From Oscillospiraceae bacterium Zagget12 (GTDB lineage Bacteria > Bacillota > Clostridia > UBA1381), in NCBI GenBank assembly GCA_001941225.1, contig MSHM01000019.1, positions 1 to 64,000 of the forward strand: a stretch of 64,000 nt of DNA. Reading direction: 5' to 3'. A model generated the notes under the pieces. That model worked only from the letters and a program-made list of their open reading frames with translations. It made no database searches and was not told the DNA's origin. The position numbers were made by a program, and so were the translations under genes. Positions 21,311-32,747 of this stretch are shown here, one piece after another; positions within the stretch are counted from its first letter, which is position 1; the number at the start of each line of letters is the position of its first letter.

Positions 21311-22702
21311 ATGAAAAGATTTGTGATGTCTGATATTGAAAAGGATGCTCTTATACATTTTATAGGCATAGGCGGCATCAGTATGAGCGGACTGGCGCAG
21401 ATAGTTTTAAAAAATGGGTATCGGGTTACCGGCTCGGATTGGAACAAAAGCGAAATAACCGAAAAGCTTGAAAAAATGGGTGCGAATATTGTTTACGGAC
21501 ACGGCGCGGTGAACGAATACGGTATTGAAAACGCGTCGCTCGTGGCGTACACCGCCGCGGCAAAGGCGGATAATCCCGAAATGATTGCCGCAAAAGAAAG
21601 GGGTGTGCGCACTATAGACCGCGCCGAATTTCTGGGCGCGATAATGAAAAATTACAAGCACGCGGTAGGCGTGAGCGGCACACACGGCAAAACCACAACA
21701 ACCTCAATGCTTGCGCACGCGCTTATAGGCGCGGACATCGACCCTACAATAAGCGTGGGCGGAGAGCTTGACCTTATCGCCGGCAATATCAGAACCGGCA
21801 AATCCGATTATTTTGTCACGGAGGCGTGCGAATACACCAACAGTTTCCTTAAATTTTATCCGACCATCGCCCTTATCACAAATATCGAGGAGGATCATCT
21901 CGATTTCTTCTCAGGCATTGATGAAATAATAGAAAGCTTTAGGCAATTCGCCTGTCTTACAAAGGATATAGGATATGTTGTCGCTTTCGGCAGCGACAAG
22001 AATATACAAAAGGCTCTAAGCGGCGTTGACGGACTTAACATAATCACCTACGGTATGGAGGATAAATTTGACTACTATCCGGAAAATATCGTCTACCACG
22101 CGGGATTTCCGAGCTTTGACGTTACAAAGCGCGGAGAAAAAATTTGTCACATTAAGCTGAATGTGCCCGGCGAGCATAATATTCAAAACGCCCTTGCCGC
22201 CGTTGCCGTATGCGAGCTGTCGGGAGTCGATGCCGAAACAGCCGCAAGAGGCATTGAAACATTTAAGGGCACACACAGACGCTTTGAGAAAAAGGGATTT
22301 TTGAACGGCGCGGTTGTAATCGACGATTACGCTCACCACCCTACCGAAATCAAAGCCACTCTGCACGCGGCGCGGCAGTTTCCGCATAATAAAATATGGT
22401 GCGTGTTCCAGCCGCACACATATTCAAGAACGCGCACGCTGTGGAATGAATTTGTCGGCGCGTTTGACGATGCCGATGAGCTTATTCTCACTCACATATA
22501 CGCCGCGCGCGAAAAGCCGGACGGCGTTACAAAGCCGGAAAATCTTGCCGCGGATATACAAAAAAGAGGCGTGAGCGCGGTATATATAGATGATTTCTCC
22601 GATATTGCCGACTTTCTCAAGAAAAACGTAAGAGAGGGCGACATTGTGTTCACAATGGGCGCCGGCGACGTTGTGAAAATCAATGATTTGATAATTGAAT
22701 AA
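21311..22702 (+). CDS. murC: UDP-N-acetylmuramate--L-alanine ligase
   Basis: IHFIGIGGISMSGLAQIVL, GVSGTHGKTTTTSML, DDYAHHPTEIKATL. Confidence 0.97.
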   Translation: MKRFVMSDIEKDALIHFIGIGGISMSGLAQIVLKNGYRVTGSDWNKSEITEKLEKMGANIVYGHGAVNEYGIENASLVAYTAAAKADNPEMIAAKERGVRTIDRAEFLGAIMKNYKHAVGVSGTHGKTTTTSMLAHALIGADIDPTISVGGELDLIAGNIRTGKSDYFVTEACEYTNSFLKFYPTIALITNIEEDHLDFFSGIDEIIESFRQFACLTKDIGYVVAFGSDKNIQKALSGVDGLNIITYGMEDKFDYYPENIVYHAGFPSFDVTKRGEKICHIKLNVPGEHNIQNALAAVAVCELSGVDAETAARGIETFKGTHRRFEKKGFLNGAVVIDDYAHHPTEIKATLHAARQFPHNKIWCVFQPHTYSRTRTLWNEFVGAFDDADELILTHIYAAREKPDGVTKPENLAADIQKRGVSAVYIDDFSDIADFLKKNVREGDIVFTMGAGDVVKINDLIIE

Positions 22703-22705
22703 ATA

Positions 22706-22743
22706 AAAGGGACTGTTGACATATATTCTGTCAACAGTCCTTT
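22706..22743. terminator. Bidirectional terminator between convergent murC and ilvC
   Basis: GGACTGTTGACA-N7-TGTCAACAGTCC flanked by A/T tracts. Confidence 0.85.
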
Positions 22744-22762
22744 AATATTAGCCTGTTAAAAA

Positions 22763-24341
<1,579 letters not shown>

Positions 24342-24342
24342 A

Positions 24343-26019
24343 TTAGTTATCCTCCTTTTTCGGAAGAGTTGCCTCGTTGAGCGCGTCGCCGGTCGGCTCA
24401 AACGGACTTACGTTTACAACAAGAAGATAAGAGCCGTCCGCCGCCATCATTTTGTCTATAGCCGCCTCAACGCCGCTGTTTTCCGTAACAACGCCGCTGT
24501 CGATTCCGTATGCCTTGGCAAGCATTGAAAAATCGGGTTTTCCGTCTATCGTAACCGCCTGATAGTTTGACTTATATAAAAGGAACTGATGCTCGTGCAC
24601 CATACCGAGACGGTGATTTTGGAAAAGCACCATTTTAACGGGTATATCCCACTGCATCATAGTACCCATTTCCGGCAAATCCATCTGGAAACTGCCGTCG
24701 CCCATTACGGCTATAACAGGCTTTGCTCCCGCCGCCGCCACTGACGCGCCTATCGCCGCCGGAAGTCCGTAACCCATCGTACCGAATCCGCCGGAGGTCA
24801 AAAGTGAGCGCGGCGATGTGAATTTGAAATTATTCGCGCACCAAATCTGATTTTGTCCGACCTCGGTGGAAAGATAAACGTCGGAATTTGTCTTTTCCGA
24901 AAGCACATTAAGGAAATACTTCGGATTTACATAGCCGTTATCGTCGCTGAAAGGCTTATGCGTGAAACGGCTGCGGAGCTCCTCCGCCTCCTCAATCCAC
25001 TGCTTATCCGCCTTAAAGCCGATAATCTGCGGCATAAGCTGCTCAAGCACGTCCTTTATATCGCCGACAACCGGAATATAAGGCTGCGTGTTTTTGCCGA
25101 TTTCCGCCGGATCTATGTCTATATGTATCAGCTTATTGCCCTGTTCAAGTCCCTTTACGTTTGCGACGGTTCTGTCGCCCAGTCTTGAACCCATTACGAT
25201 TACAAGGTCCGCGCGGTTAAAAATCATATTCGCTCTTTTTACTCCGTGCGAGCCTATCATTCCGTAGTATCTCGGACTGTCCGTCGGAAGAGTGCCTATG
25301 CCCATCATTGTTGAAACAACGGGAATATTGGTTTCCTTAACAAATTTTCTGAACTCGTTTACCGCGTCGGATATAACTATGCCTCCGCCCGCGAGTATAA
25401 CAGGCTTTTTAGCGCCCTTGATTGCCTCGGCAACCTTTTTAACCTGGGATTCGTTCGCCTTGCCGATAAGCTTGTAGCCTCGGATATTAACCTCTCCGTC
25501 TTCTTCGGGATAATCAAATTCCTTTTTCAGAATATCCATCGGGAAGTCAATAAGCACCGGACCCGGGCGGCCCGTATTCGCGATATGGAACGCCTCGTTC
25601 ACAACCTTTGGAATCTCAAGCCCGTCCTTTACAAGGTAGCTATGCTTGGTAAAGGGCAGCGTAGCACCGGTAATATCAACCTCCTGGAACGCGTCCTTAC
25701 CGATAAGGCTTGAAACAACCTGACCCGTAAGCGCCACCATCGGAACCGAATCCATATACGCCGTCGCGATACCCGTGATAAGGTTTGTCGCGCCCGGACC
25801 GGAAGTCGCGGTACATACGCCCGCTTTCTTCGTAACCCTCGCATAGCCCGACGCCATATGAGCGGCTCCCTGCTCGTTACGTGTTAAAATATGCTTGATT
25901 GAAGAAAATGACAGCTTGTCTATTATAGGACAGTTAGCCGCTCCGGGATAACCGAACACAACCTTGACGCCGTTTTTCTCCAGTGTTTTAACAACCATTT
26001 CAGCACCGGTCATTCTCAA
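24343..26019 (-). CDS. ilvB: Acetolactate synthase large subunit
   Basis: ThDP enzyme: GYPGAANCPIIDKL, GPGATNLITGIATAYMDSVPMVALTGQV, GDGSFQMDLPEMGT. Confidence 0.95.
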   Translation of the reverse strand: MRMTGAEMVVKTLEKNGVKVVFGYPGAANCPIIDKLSFSSIKHILTRNEQGAAHMASGYARVTKKAGVCTATSGPGATNLITGIATAYMDSVPMVALTGQVVSSLIGKDAFQEVDITGATLPFTKHSYLVKDGLEIPKVVNEAFHIANTGRPGPVLIDFPMDILKKEFDYPEEDGEVNIRGYKLIGKANESQVKKVAEAIKGAKKPVILAGGGIVISDAVNEFRKFVKETNIPVVSTMMGIGTLPTDSPRYYGMIGSHGVKRANMIFNRADLVIVMGSRLGDRTVANVKGLEQGNKLIHIDIDPAEIGKNTQPYIPVVGDIKDVLEQLMPQIIGFKADKQWIEEAEELRSRFTHKPFSDDNGYVNPKYFLNVLSEKTNSDVYLSTEVGQNQIWCANNFKFTSPRSLLTSGGFGTMGYGLPAAIGASVAAAGAKPVIAVMGDGSFQMDLPEMGTMMQWDIPVKMVLFQNHRLGMVHEHQFLLYKSNYQAVTIDGKPDFSMLAKAYGIDSGVVTENSGVEAAIDKMMAADGSYLLVVNVSPFEPTGDALNEATLPKKEDN

Positions 26020-26088
26020 AAAAATTCCCCCTTTTGATTTAATAATTAATAATGTTTCGGCGCGCGCCGATTATCCGCGCCTTAAAAG

Positions 26089-26210
26089 ACCATCGTATTG
26101 ATTTGTCTTGTGGAAAATCGAATTTTCTAAAGCATAACGCTTTATGAAAAGATGGTGCTGTTCCGCCCTTTTGTGACGGCGGTATGGTACAAATATATTA
26201 TCGTACCATA
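26089..26210 (-). promoter_or_regulatory. Candidate structured 5' leader of ilvBHC
   Basis: Inverted repeat TATGGTAC/GTACCATA at 26183-26210, then ACCATC/GATGGT pairing enclosing two adjacent perfect hairpins (TAAAGC-N5-GCTTTA and GAAAAT-N3-ATTTTC). Confidence 0.45.
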
Positions 26211-26212
26211 TT

Positions 26213-26241
26213 ATTTTATCAGCGAAAGGGTTGATTGTCAA
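26213..26241 (-). promoter_or_regulatory. Sigma-A type promoter of ilvB operon
   Basis: TTGACA-17 nt-TAAAAT on the minus strand. Confidence 0.7.
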
Positions 26242-26324
26242 CTGTTTTTATAGATTATTGTAACTGTTAAACACTTATATTTGCCTTAAATCGATTTTTT
26301 TGTGTATTTGTTAAGCGCACAAAA

Positions 26325-26349
26325 AAGGACTGCAATCAAAACAGTCCTT
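26325..26349 (-). terminator. Rho-independent terminator of the DUF421 gene
   Basis: AAGGACTG...CAGTCCTT followed by T-run on the minus strand. Confidence 0.8.
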
Positions 26350-26353
26350 ATTT

Positions 26354-27058
26354 TTACTGAAACGGGTCGTTTTTCGGAGCGTCGCCGGTCTTTGGATAGA
26401 CGTACAGCGTGCCGCCGTCACATTCGGCAAAATAAACGTCCTTTATATTTCCTATTTTATGCTTATGCAATTCCTTTTCGAGCCATTGCTTGTTATTCCC
26501 GGAATACTTAAGGTTTTCCTCGATAATGTATCCGTCAAGTATAACCGTATGCAATATTTTCTCGTCCGCGACCGATAAATTCATATCGCGCGGAGTTACG
26601 GGACGCGCAGAGGATTTCGGCAAAAACGATATTTTCCCGTTCTGCTCGAGAACGGCGCTGTCAATATCGTCAAGATTAAAATACCCGTTTACTCTGCATT
26701 GCACAAGAAAATCGTTAATATCTATCTTAGCAGTTTTAAAGTTTTTCTGATACAGCTTTCCGTTTTCCATCAGCAAAATCGACCTGCCGGTAAGAAAACG
26801 CCTGCACCTTACATTCTTTTCCGTGACATACGATATAAACCACATAACGGCGGTATACACGACAATCGCCAACAGCGGAAAATAAAATTCACCGTCCAAA
26901 GAGGTCGCCATCTCGGCGGCGATAGAGCCTATCGTTATCCCGTTGATATAGTCAAACATACTCAGCTCCGACATCTGCTTGTTTCCTATTATCTTAGCGG
27001 AAATAAACAGCGAGGCTATGGAACCGATTGAGGTTAATATTACTTTTACAAATTGCAT
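26354..27058 (-). CDS. YetF/DUF421-family membrane protein
   Basis: N-terminal TM helices, KIIGNKQMSELSMFDYINGITIGSIAAEMA, soluble domain with TPRDMNL. Confidence 0.85.
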   Translation of the reverse strand: MQFVKVILTSIGSIASLFISAKIIGNKQMSELSMFDYINGITIGSIAAEMATSLDGEFYFPLLAIVVYTAVMWFISYVTEKNVRCRRFLTGRSILLMENGKLYQKNFKTAKIDINDFLVQCRVNGYFNLDDIDSAVLEQNGKISFLPKSSARPVTPRDMNLSVADEKILHTVILDGYIIEENLKYSGNNKQWLEKELHKHKIGNIKDVYFAECDGGTLYVYPKTGDAPKNDPFQ

Positions 27059-27111
27059 AACTTCACTCCTTTTCGCTTAGTATATGCAAAAAGCAAAAAT
27101 TAAAACAGTAT

Positions 27112-27951
27112 TTAAAAATACTGCTTTAATACCTCTATATTCTTCATTACCTCATACATATGCGGATATTCGTGCATAATACGATTAATGCATCGGCGGC
27201 AGAAATCATATCTCAGCGCGCCGTTATCGCGCATTTGCTGTTTCATACCCCATGTATGAGTAAAGCGGTTTTCGCCGTCCTTAAACAGCCGTCCGAGGTC
27301 GGAAAACGCCTTGACCTTTATATTCATCTTACCCGCGCACATATTAAGCAGTCTTTGCTCGGCAAAAACCATATACGTAAGGCGGTCGTCCTTTTCCTCG
27401 GCGCTGCGCATAAACTCAACGGACTTTTCGGTATAATACTTCAAAAGCGCGTCATTCTTTATAACGCAAAACGCCGTATTGCACGCTTTAAGTCCCCAAT
27501 CAAAGCCGCTGTCAAACTCATAACCCGCCTTCATATTAAAATGCCCGCGCGGCGGATACACATCGGGATACAAATCCTCAAAATGTATAACCGTCACATC
27601 GGAAAGCGCGTCAAAATCAATGCTTTCCCATACGATAAAATCCGTGTCAATCATAGCCGTCGGAGCGGTGCGGCTTTTGAGCGCGAATATCTTTCCCGCC
27701 GCCCAAAATACATCGGGGTTCACGTCAACCTCGTCAAGTATGCTTTGCACATCGTCCCATATTTCGGTTAAACCGGTTTTTTTGTAATACTCCATACCCT
27801 CTTTATCGGTTATCATTGTAATATTGCCGTTCTTTTCGCGCCATTTCAGTGCGGATAGAATTGTTGTCAGCACCTCAAAATCCTCAAGCTCATAAGGACG
27901 GTTAAATTTATTTATAAAAGGCTTTGTCCAGTTAATATGTATCGCGTCCAT
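27112..27951 (-). CDS. Glycosyltransferase-like protein of uncharacterised family
   Basis: 279-aa ORF with TMITDKEG...AMIDTDFIVWES (DxD-like) pattern, next to the Ser/Tyr-repeat gene. Confidence 0.5.
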   Translation of the reverse strand: MDAIHINWTKPFINKFNRPYELEDFEVLTTILSALKWREKNGNITMITDKEGMEYYKKTGLTEIWDDVQSILDEVDVNPDVFWAAGKIFALKSRTAPTAMIDTDFIVWESIDFDALSDVTVIHFEDLYPDVYPPRGHFNMKAGYEFDSGFDWGLKACNTAFCVIKNDALLKYYTEKSVEFMRSAEEKDDRLTYMVFAEQRLLNMCAGKMNIKVKAFSDLGRLFKDGENRFTHTWGMKQQMRDNGALRYDFCRRCINRIMHEYPHMYEVMKNIEVLKQYF

Positions 27952-27961
27952 AATGACCTCC

Positions 27962-28510
27962 CTATATTAAATTAACACCGTATCCGTTCACCATAACACA
28001 TATTTCTCCGCCCGAGCCGACACTTGTCCCGAATTTCATCAAAAACGACGACATACTCGCGGAAAACGACGCCGAATAGGACGACGCGTAAGACGACGCA
28101 TACGACGACGCGAATGACGCGCCCGTTTCGTATTCGTATTCATATCTGTACATATAAGACGTGACATATGACGTTATATAGGACGTCATAAAATAGCTTG
28201 ACATAAAATATGAGGATATAAAGCTTGACGCGGACGCGGCATATGACGAAACCGTCGGCAAAGCCGGAGCGTCCGCTGAATTTCCGGCAGCCGTAAAGCG
28301 CGGCGAAAAGCCGCAGCAGACAATGCCTTTTTTTGCAAATTCCTCCTCCGGAGCGTTTACAAAGGCATTAACCTCGCCTATCGCGGTATAAGAAATCCTT
28401 TCCGTTAAGGGTAAAACAAAAGTATTATCACATAATCCGATTGATGTGACACCCGCTTTCAAAGCCTGCAAAAGCTCCTGTTGTGAAAAAACTATTATAT
28501 CAAATGCCAT
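27962..28510 (-). CDS. Uncharacterised protein with Ser/Tyr-rich tetrapeptide repeats
   Basis: SSYFMSSYFMTSYITSYVTSYMYRYEYEYETGASFASSYASSYASSYSASF between a folded-looking N-terminus and a short C-terminal cap. Confidence 0.7.
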   Translation of the reverse strand: MAFDIIVFSQQELLQALKAGVTSIGLCDNTFVLPLTERISYTAIGEVNAFVNAPEEEFAKKGIVCCGFSPRFTAAGNSADAPALPTVSSYAASASSFISSYFMSSYFMTSYITSYVTSYMYRYEYEYETGASFASSYASSYASSYSASFSASMSSFLMKFGTSVGSGGEICVMVNGYGVNLI

Positions 28511-28574
28511 TGCTTTTCCCTTCTTCGCTGTACTATGCTTTTATTGTATCATAAAATACGGCTAAATGGTAGCA

Positions 28575-29411
28575 TTATTTTTTAAAAAAACCATTTTCTA
28601 TCATTTTATTTATCTGAGCGCCGTAAAGGAAGATACTCATACAAACATACAGCCACAGCATAAGAAGTACAACCGCGGCAAGAGAGCCGTAAACATAGGA
28701 ATAATTTGAGAAATTATTTATATAAACAGCATATATAAACGAGAAAACGATCCAAGCCACCGCCGAAAAAGCCGCTCCGGGGAGCTGCTGCTTGAAACGA
28801 AGTCCCTTTTTGGGCAGAAATGTATAAAAAAGCGCGAACAAAATCGTCAGATATGCCATTATGATGATTATTTTGCCCTTTAACAAAAACTGTATAATAT
28901 TCATTAAGGTCTCGGAATGTCCTCCTATGAAATACTCGAGCTTGTTTCCGAAAACAAATAATAAAGCCGCGAGAATAAGCGCCGCTACAAACGCAAGCGT
29001 ATATATGACCGAAACAATGCGCTTGTAAAAATAATTGCGCGTCGGCACGTGATATATGCTGTTCAGTCCGGTGTAAAGCGCCATAATACCTCTTGACGCA
29101 AGCCATAATGCGGACACGGCAGTTATGGAAATCACCGAAACGGACGAGGTTTTATTAAACAATTCGTTTGTAACCGTGGTCAAAAGTCCGCTTATTTCAG
29201 CCGGAGCCAATGAATTAATCGTATGAAGTATCGCCTGCTGGTCCATATTTATGAACAGCTTGATTATAGAAAAAATCAGCATAAGCAGCGGAATTGCCGA
29301 TATGACAAGAAAAAATGACGCCTGAGCCGCGTACACGCTCACATTGTCACCGGTAAGGTTATCTATAAATTCAATTAATTTTTTTAATTTACTTCTTAGC
29401 GGTTCCATCAA
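28575..29411 (-). CDS. YihY/BrkB family membrane protein
   Basis: FIDNLTGDNVSVYAAQASFFLVISAIPLLMLIFSII, multiple TM helices. Confidence 0.88.
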   Translation of the reverse strand: MMEPLRSKLKKLIEFIDNLTGDNVSVYAAQASFFLVISAIPLLMLIFSIIKLFINMDQQAILHTINSLAPAEISGLLTTVTNELFNKTSSVSVISITAVSALWLASRGIMALYTGLNSIYHVPTRNYFYKRIVSVIYTLAFVAALILAALLFVFGNKLEYFIGGHSETLMNIIQFLLKGKIIIIMAYLTILFALFYTFLPKKGLRFKQQLPGAAFSAVAWIVFSFIYAVYINNFSNYSYVYGSLAAVVLLMLWLYVCMSIFLYGAQINKMIENGFFKK

Positions 29412-29485
29412 ATTTCTCCTATTTTATTCCTGCTAAAGCAACGCCCGAAAATTAAGGCGGAATCCGCTGTGAAAGCGGAAACCTC

Positions 29486-30541
29486 TTAATTCCGTATCAG
29501 GTTATACAATCTCACAATCGTAGCGACAGCCTGCTCAACGGTGTATGAGCCCTGCGGCACAAATTCGGACGTCGTGATGCCCGTCATAATATTATATTCG
29601 TTCGCCCAAGTGACATAAAACACAGCCCACGGCGATATGCTCGACGTGTCGTCATACGAGAGCCACGTTTCCGTGCCTACCCATATATATTTTCCGGCGA
29701 CATTGCAAAGCAGAGTAGCCGCCTCCTCGCGGGTTATTGTTCCGTAAGGGTCAAAATTATTTTCGTCCCTGCCGTTTACTATACCCATCGCGTACAATAT
29801 ATCCACCGAGCTGTCAACGCCGGCGCAGTCATCGAACGCGTTTTTCAAATACGCGCCTACCTCATAAGCCGCGTATGACTCCAAAGAGGTATAGTTTTCC
29901 TTTACGGCAATCATATTGCCGAGAAGAACGCAAAACTGCTCGCGCGTTATATTTTCCGAATATCCGCTTGTGAATTCATAGGGCAGCAGACTTTTTGATG
30001 CCGCCTCCTTGGCAAAGGACTGCGCCCAAATTGCCTCGGGCAGCTTGAGAAAATCATTTGCCGTGTCGCGGTGAATTTCCTCGCCGTTTGCCTTTGTGTC
30101 CGCGTCCTTGTATATGCTGTCAAGGTACATCAGCGTGTCCGTATCGTCCTCGCCGACCTTGTAGCAAACATAATTACCACTTCCGTAAAGACCTATCTGA
30201 ATACCGGAATTGAGGTAATAGCTTTTCACTCCCGAATCGGTGTAGACATTTACCGCGATGCCTCGAAACGGCGTCGGATTGATTGTCCGGTAAGCCGTCA
30301 TATTCTGAATGTTATAATAAAAATCGTTTATTTCCTCGCGTGTCAAATCGGTGTACTTACCGTCCGCCACGTCCGAAATTGTCACCTGCGTTATCTCGTC
30401 CGCGCTGAAAATTCCCATCGCGTCCGCGACGGTCATACTTTCCGGCAAATCAACCACATTATACGCGTATCCCGTAAGCGACAGCGCCAGCATAAATACC
30501 GCCGGTATAATTATTTTTATAAACCTCTTGATAATAATCAC
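29486..30541 (-). CDS. SLH-domain protein
   Basis: Signal peptide; C-terminal SLH repeats (GRDENNFDPYGTITREEAATLL, GITTSEFVPQGSYTVEQAVATIVRLYN). Confidence 0.85.
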   Translation of the reverse strand: MIIIKRFIKIIIPAVFMLALSLTGYAYNVVDLPESMTVADAMGIFSADEITQVTISDVADGKYTDLTREEINDFYYNIQNMTAYRTINPTPFRGIAVNVYTDSGVKSYYLNSGIQIGLYGSGNYVCYKVGEDDTDTLMYLDSIYKDADTKANGEEIHRDTANDFLKLPEAIWAQSFAKEAASKSLLPYEFTSGYSENITREQFCVLLGNMIAVKENYTSLESYAAYEVGAYLKNAFDDCAGVDSSVDILYAMGIVNGRDENNFDPYGTITREEAATLLCNVAGKYIWVGTETWLSYDDTSSISPWAVFYVTWANEYNIMTGITTSEFVPQGSYTVEQAVATIVRLYNLIRN

Positions 30542-30547
30542 CTCCGT

Positions 30548-31210
30548 TTAAAAAACGCAGTATGTGTCCATATATTCCTTCATTTTCGCAAGCATATCAC
30601 CATATGAACCGTCCTGCTCTAAATATTCGTAAATATCCTGTACCGTTATTATCGCGTGCACATTTATTCCGAAATCCTCCATAACCTCCATTATAGTGGT
30701 CTTTTTCGGGTTTTGTCCGACCTCGCAGCGGTTTACGGAAATAAACATATCGTTTACCTTAACGTCGGCGGCACTTTTCAAAATCGGCATAGTTTCACGA
30801 ATTGCGCTGCCCGCCGTGATAACGTCCTCGATTATGATAACTCTGTCGCCGTCCTGCGGCTTATAGCCGACAAGCGAACCGCCCTCGCCGTGGTCCTTTT
30901 CTTCCTTTCTGTTGAAGAAATACGGCTTGTCCGTTTTATACTCGTTATAAAGCGCCGCCGCAGCCGATGTTACAAGAGGTATACCCTTATACGCCGGACC
31001 GAACATACAGTCAAAATCCGTGCCGCAGCTTTCATTTATAAGCTCCGCGTAAAATTTGCCGAGCGTAGCAATTTGTCTGCCTGTTTTGAAATTGCCCGTG
31101 TTTACAAAATACGGCGTGTTTCTGCCGCTCTTCGTAACAAAATCTCCGAAACGCAAAACATCTGATTGCATCATAAACTCAATAAATTCCTTTTTCTTTT
31201 CCGTTATCAT
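30548..31210 (-). CDS. pyrE: Orotate phosphoribosyltransferase
   Basis: FGPAYKGIPLVTSAAAALYNEY, VIIIEDVITAGSAIRE. Confidence 0.95.
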   Translation of the reverse strand: MITEKKKEFIEFMMQSDVLRFGDFVTKSGRNTPYFVNTGNFKTGRQIATLGKFYAELINESCGTDFDCMFGPAYKGIPLVTSAAAALYNEYKTDKPYFFNRKEEKDHGEGGSLVGYKPQDGDRVIIIEDVITAGSAIRETMPILKSAADVKVNDMFISVNRCEVGQNPKKTTIMEVMEDFGINVHAIITVQDIYEYLEQDGSYGDMLAKMKEYMDTYCVF

Positions 31211-31221
31211 TATTCTTCCTC

Positions 31222-31959
31222 CTAATCCTTAAAATACAAATTTTTCAACTTTTTCAGTATTTTCTTTTCCATTCGCGACACCTGCATCTGAGAGGTGTTC
31301 ATAATTACAGATATTTCCTTTTGGCTTTTTTCATCGTAATACCTGTATTTGATGAACTCGCGCTCACTCTCCGAAAGGTGATTCATACAGAAATTTACAA
31401 AGTCCCTGTCCTCAATCATAAGATAATTTTTATCCTCAACTCCCACGACGTTTGAAAGGGACATTTCGCCGTCGGCATACGCCTCATATTCAAGGGATTT
31501 TATAAAGGACGTGTCGCCCAGCTCATATATGGTTTCCAGCGTTTTCTCGGGTATGTTGAGTATACGCGCAATCTCCTCGCGGGATATGCCCTCGGACATA
31601 CGGCGGATTTTTTCCGCCTTGTAAAACACCTCGTAAAGCCGCCTCGGTATGCGGATAAAATTACCCTTATCACGGAAGTATTTTCGTATTTCACCCATCA
31701 CCGTAGGCGTGGCGAACGTGGCGAACTTAACGCCCTTATCGGGATCGAACCGCTCCACAGCGTATAATATTCCCATACACGCGACCTGGTATATATCCTC
31801 GTATTCTACACCTCGGTTTACAAACTTACGCGAAAGTATTTCCGCTATATATATGTAAGAGGACACAATCTCATCGCGCAGCTGCGTGTCCTTTGTTTCT
31901 CTGTAACGTGAAAACATCTCATATTCACTTGTTATTATCTCGGGTTTGACAACTGCCAT
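31222..31959 (-). CDS. Sigma-70 factor of the SigB/F/G type
   Basis: YEDIYQVACMGILYAVERFDPDKGVKFATFATPTVMGEIRKYFRDK; region 4 KSQKEISVIMNTSQMQVSRMEKKILKKLK. Confidence 0.9.
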   Translation of the reverse strand: MAVVKPEIITSEYEMFSRYRETKDTQLRDEIVSSYIYIAEILSRKFVNRGVEYEDIYQVACMGILYAVERFDPDKGVKFATFATPTVMGEIRKYFRDKGNFIRIPRRLYEVFYKAEKIRRMSEGISREEIARILNIPEKTLETIYELGDTSFIKSLEYEAYADGEMSLSNVVGVEDKNYLMIEDRDFVNFCMNHLSESEREFIKYRYYDEKSQKEISVIMNTSQMQVSRMEKKILKKLKNLYFKD

Positions 31960-31977
31960 TCTAACCCTCCTTATGAT

Positions 31978-32637
31978 TTATTGTGTAAGTATTCCGGCGA
32001 TTTTCAGCGCGTCCGCATAAGACTGCATATCCTTTTCATTGTCGCTGTAATTTTTGCGAATCATCAAATATAAATCGTCGCAATAAATGTTGTTTTCTCT
32101 TAAAACGGCGCTGTCTTTCAGACTTACGGCATATCCCTCTCCGTCCGCGGCGCGCAGAATTTCCGCGTCGGTATTCGCGGCATAGTTTTCGGTGTTTTCA
32201 AAAGAGTCGCCGACAGATTCTCTTTGAATATACAATGCCGCCTCTACATCGTCCATCAGATAGATATAGGTGTAATCGTCCGTAAAGGAAAGGTCAAGCT
32301 TTGTCTGTATGGCGTAATCATATTCCTCGCTGCCGGAGCCGTCCATAAACATCATCGTTTGAAAGAAAACCGACTGTTTTCCGTTTCCGTCAATATCGGT
32401 TACATACTGAGCCAATATATCCTGCAGCTTTTCCTTTTCCGTGTCGGAATAGCTCATATGACCCGCGTATACAACGGTCATATCATATTTCTCGCGTGTG
32501 GCGCACTGCACAATCGTCACCGCCGCGACAATGACCGCTATCGCGGTTATTATAGTATGCCACTTGTAATAATACCAAAAATAGTCCCACCATTTTTTGG
32601 TAAATCTCTTCGGAACTTCTCCGTATTTCTCAGCCAT
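31978..32637 (-). CDS. Uncharacterised single-TM protein
   Basis: 219-aa ORF with N-terminal basic region and one TM segment, preceded by a consensus promoter. Confidence 0.6.
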   Translation of the reverse strand: MAEKYGEVPKRFTKKWWDYFWYYYKWHTIITAIAVIVAAVTIVQCATREKYDMTVVYAGHMSYSDTEKEKLQDILAQYVTDIDGNGKQSVFFQTMMFMDGSGSEEYDYAIQTKLDLSFTDDYTYIYLMDDVEAALYIQRESVGDSFENTENYAANTDAEILRAADGEGYAVSLKDSAVLRENNIYCDDLYLMIRKNYSDNEKDMQSYADALKIAGILTQ

Positions 32638-32702
32638 ATGGATTCCTCCTTGGTTTTAATTCTTCTTATACCGCATCATCTCAAAGCTCTCCGAATAACA
32701 AA

Positions 32703-32747
32703 AAGCTCTTTGAGCATAATCATATTATATTATACCTCGAAGAGCTT
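32703..32747. promoter_or_regulatory. Operator-like dyad spanning the -10 of the minus-strand promoter of the 32637 gene
   Basis: AAGCTCTTTGAG ... CTCGAAGAGCTT (11/12 complementary) around TTGACA-17-TATAAT (32729-32757). Confidence 0.6.

Noticed and set aside
26019-26241. T-box riboswitch upstream of ilvB
   Set aside because: GGGCGGAACAGC superficially resembles a T-box, but the TGGNACC core needed to pair with tRNA NCCA is absent.
28030-28220. CRISPR or minisatellite in the Ser/Tyr gene
   Set aside because: The 12-nt periodicity is imperfect, stays in frame and reflects the SSY/TSY protein repeat; there are no spacers.
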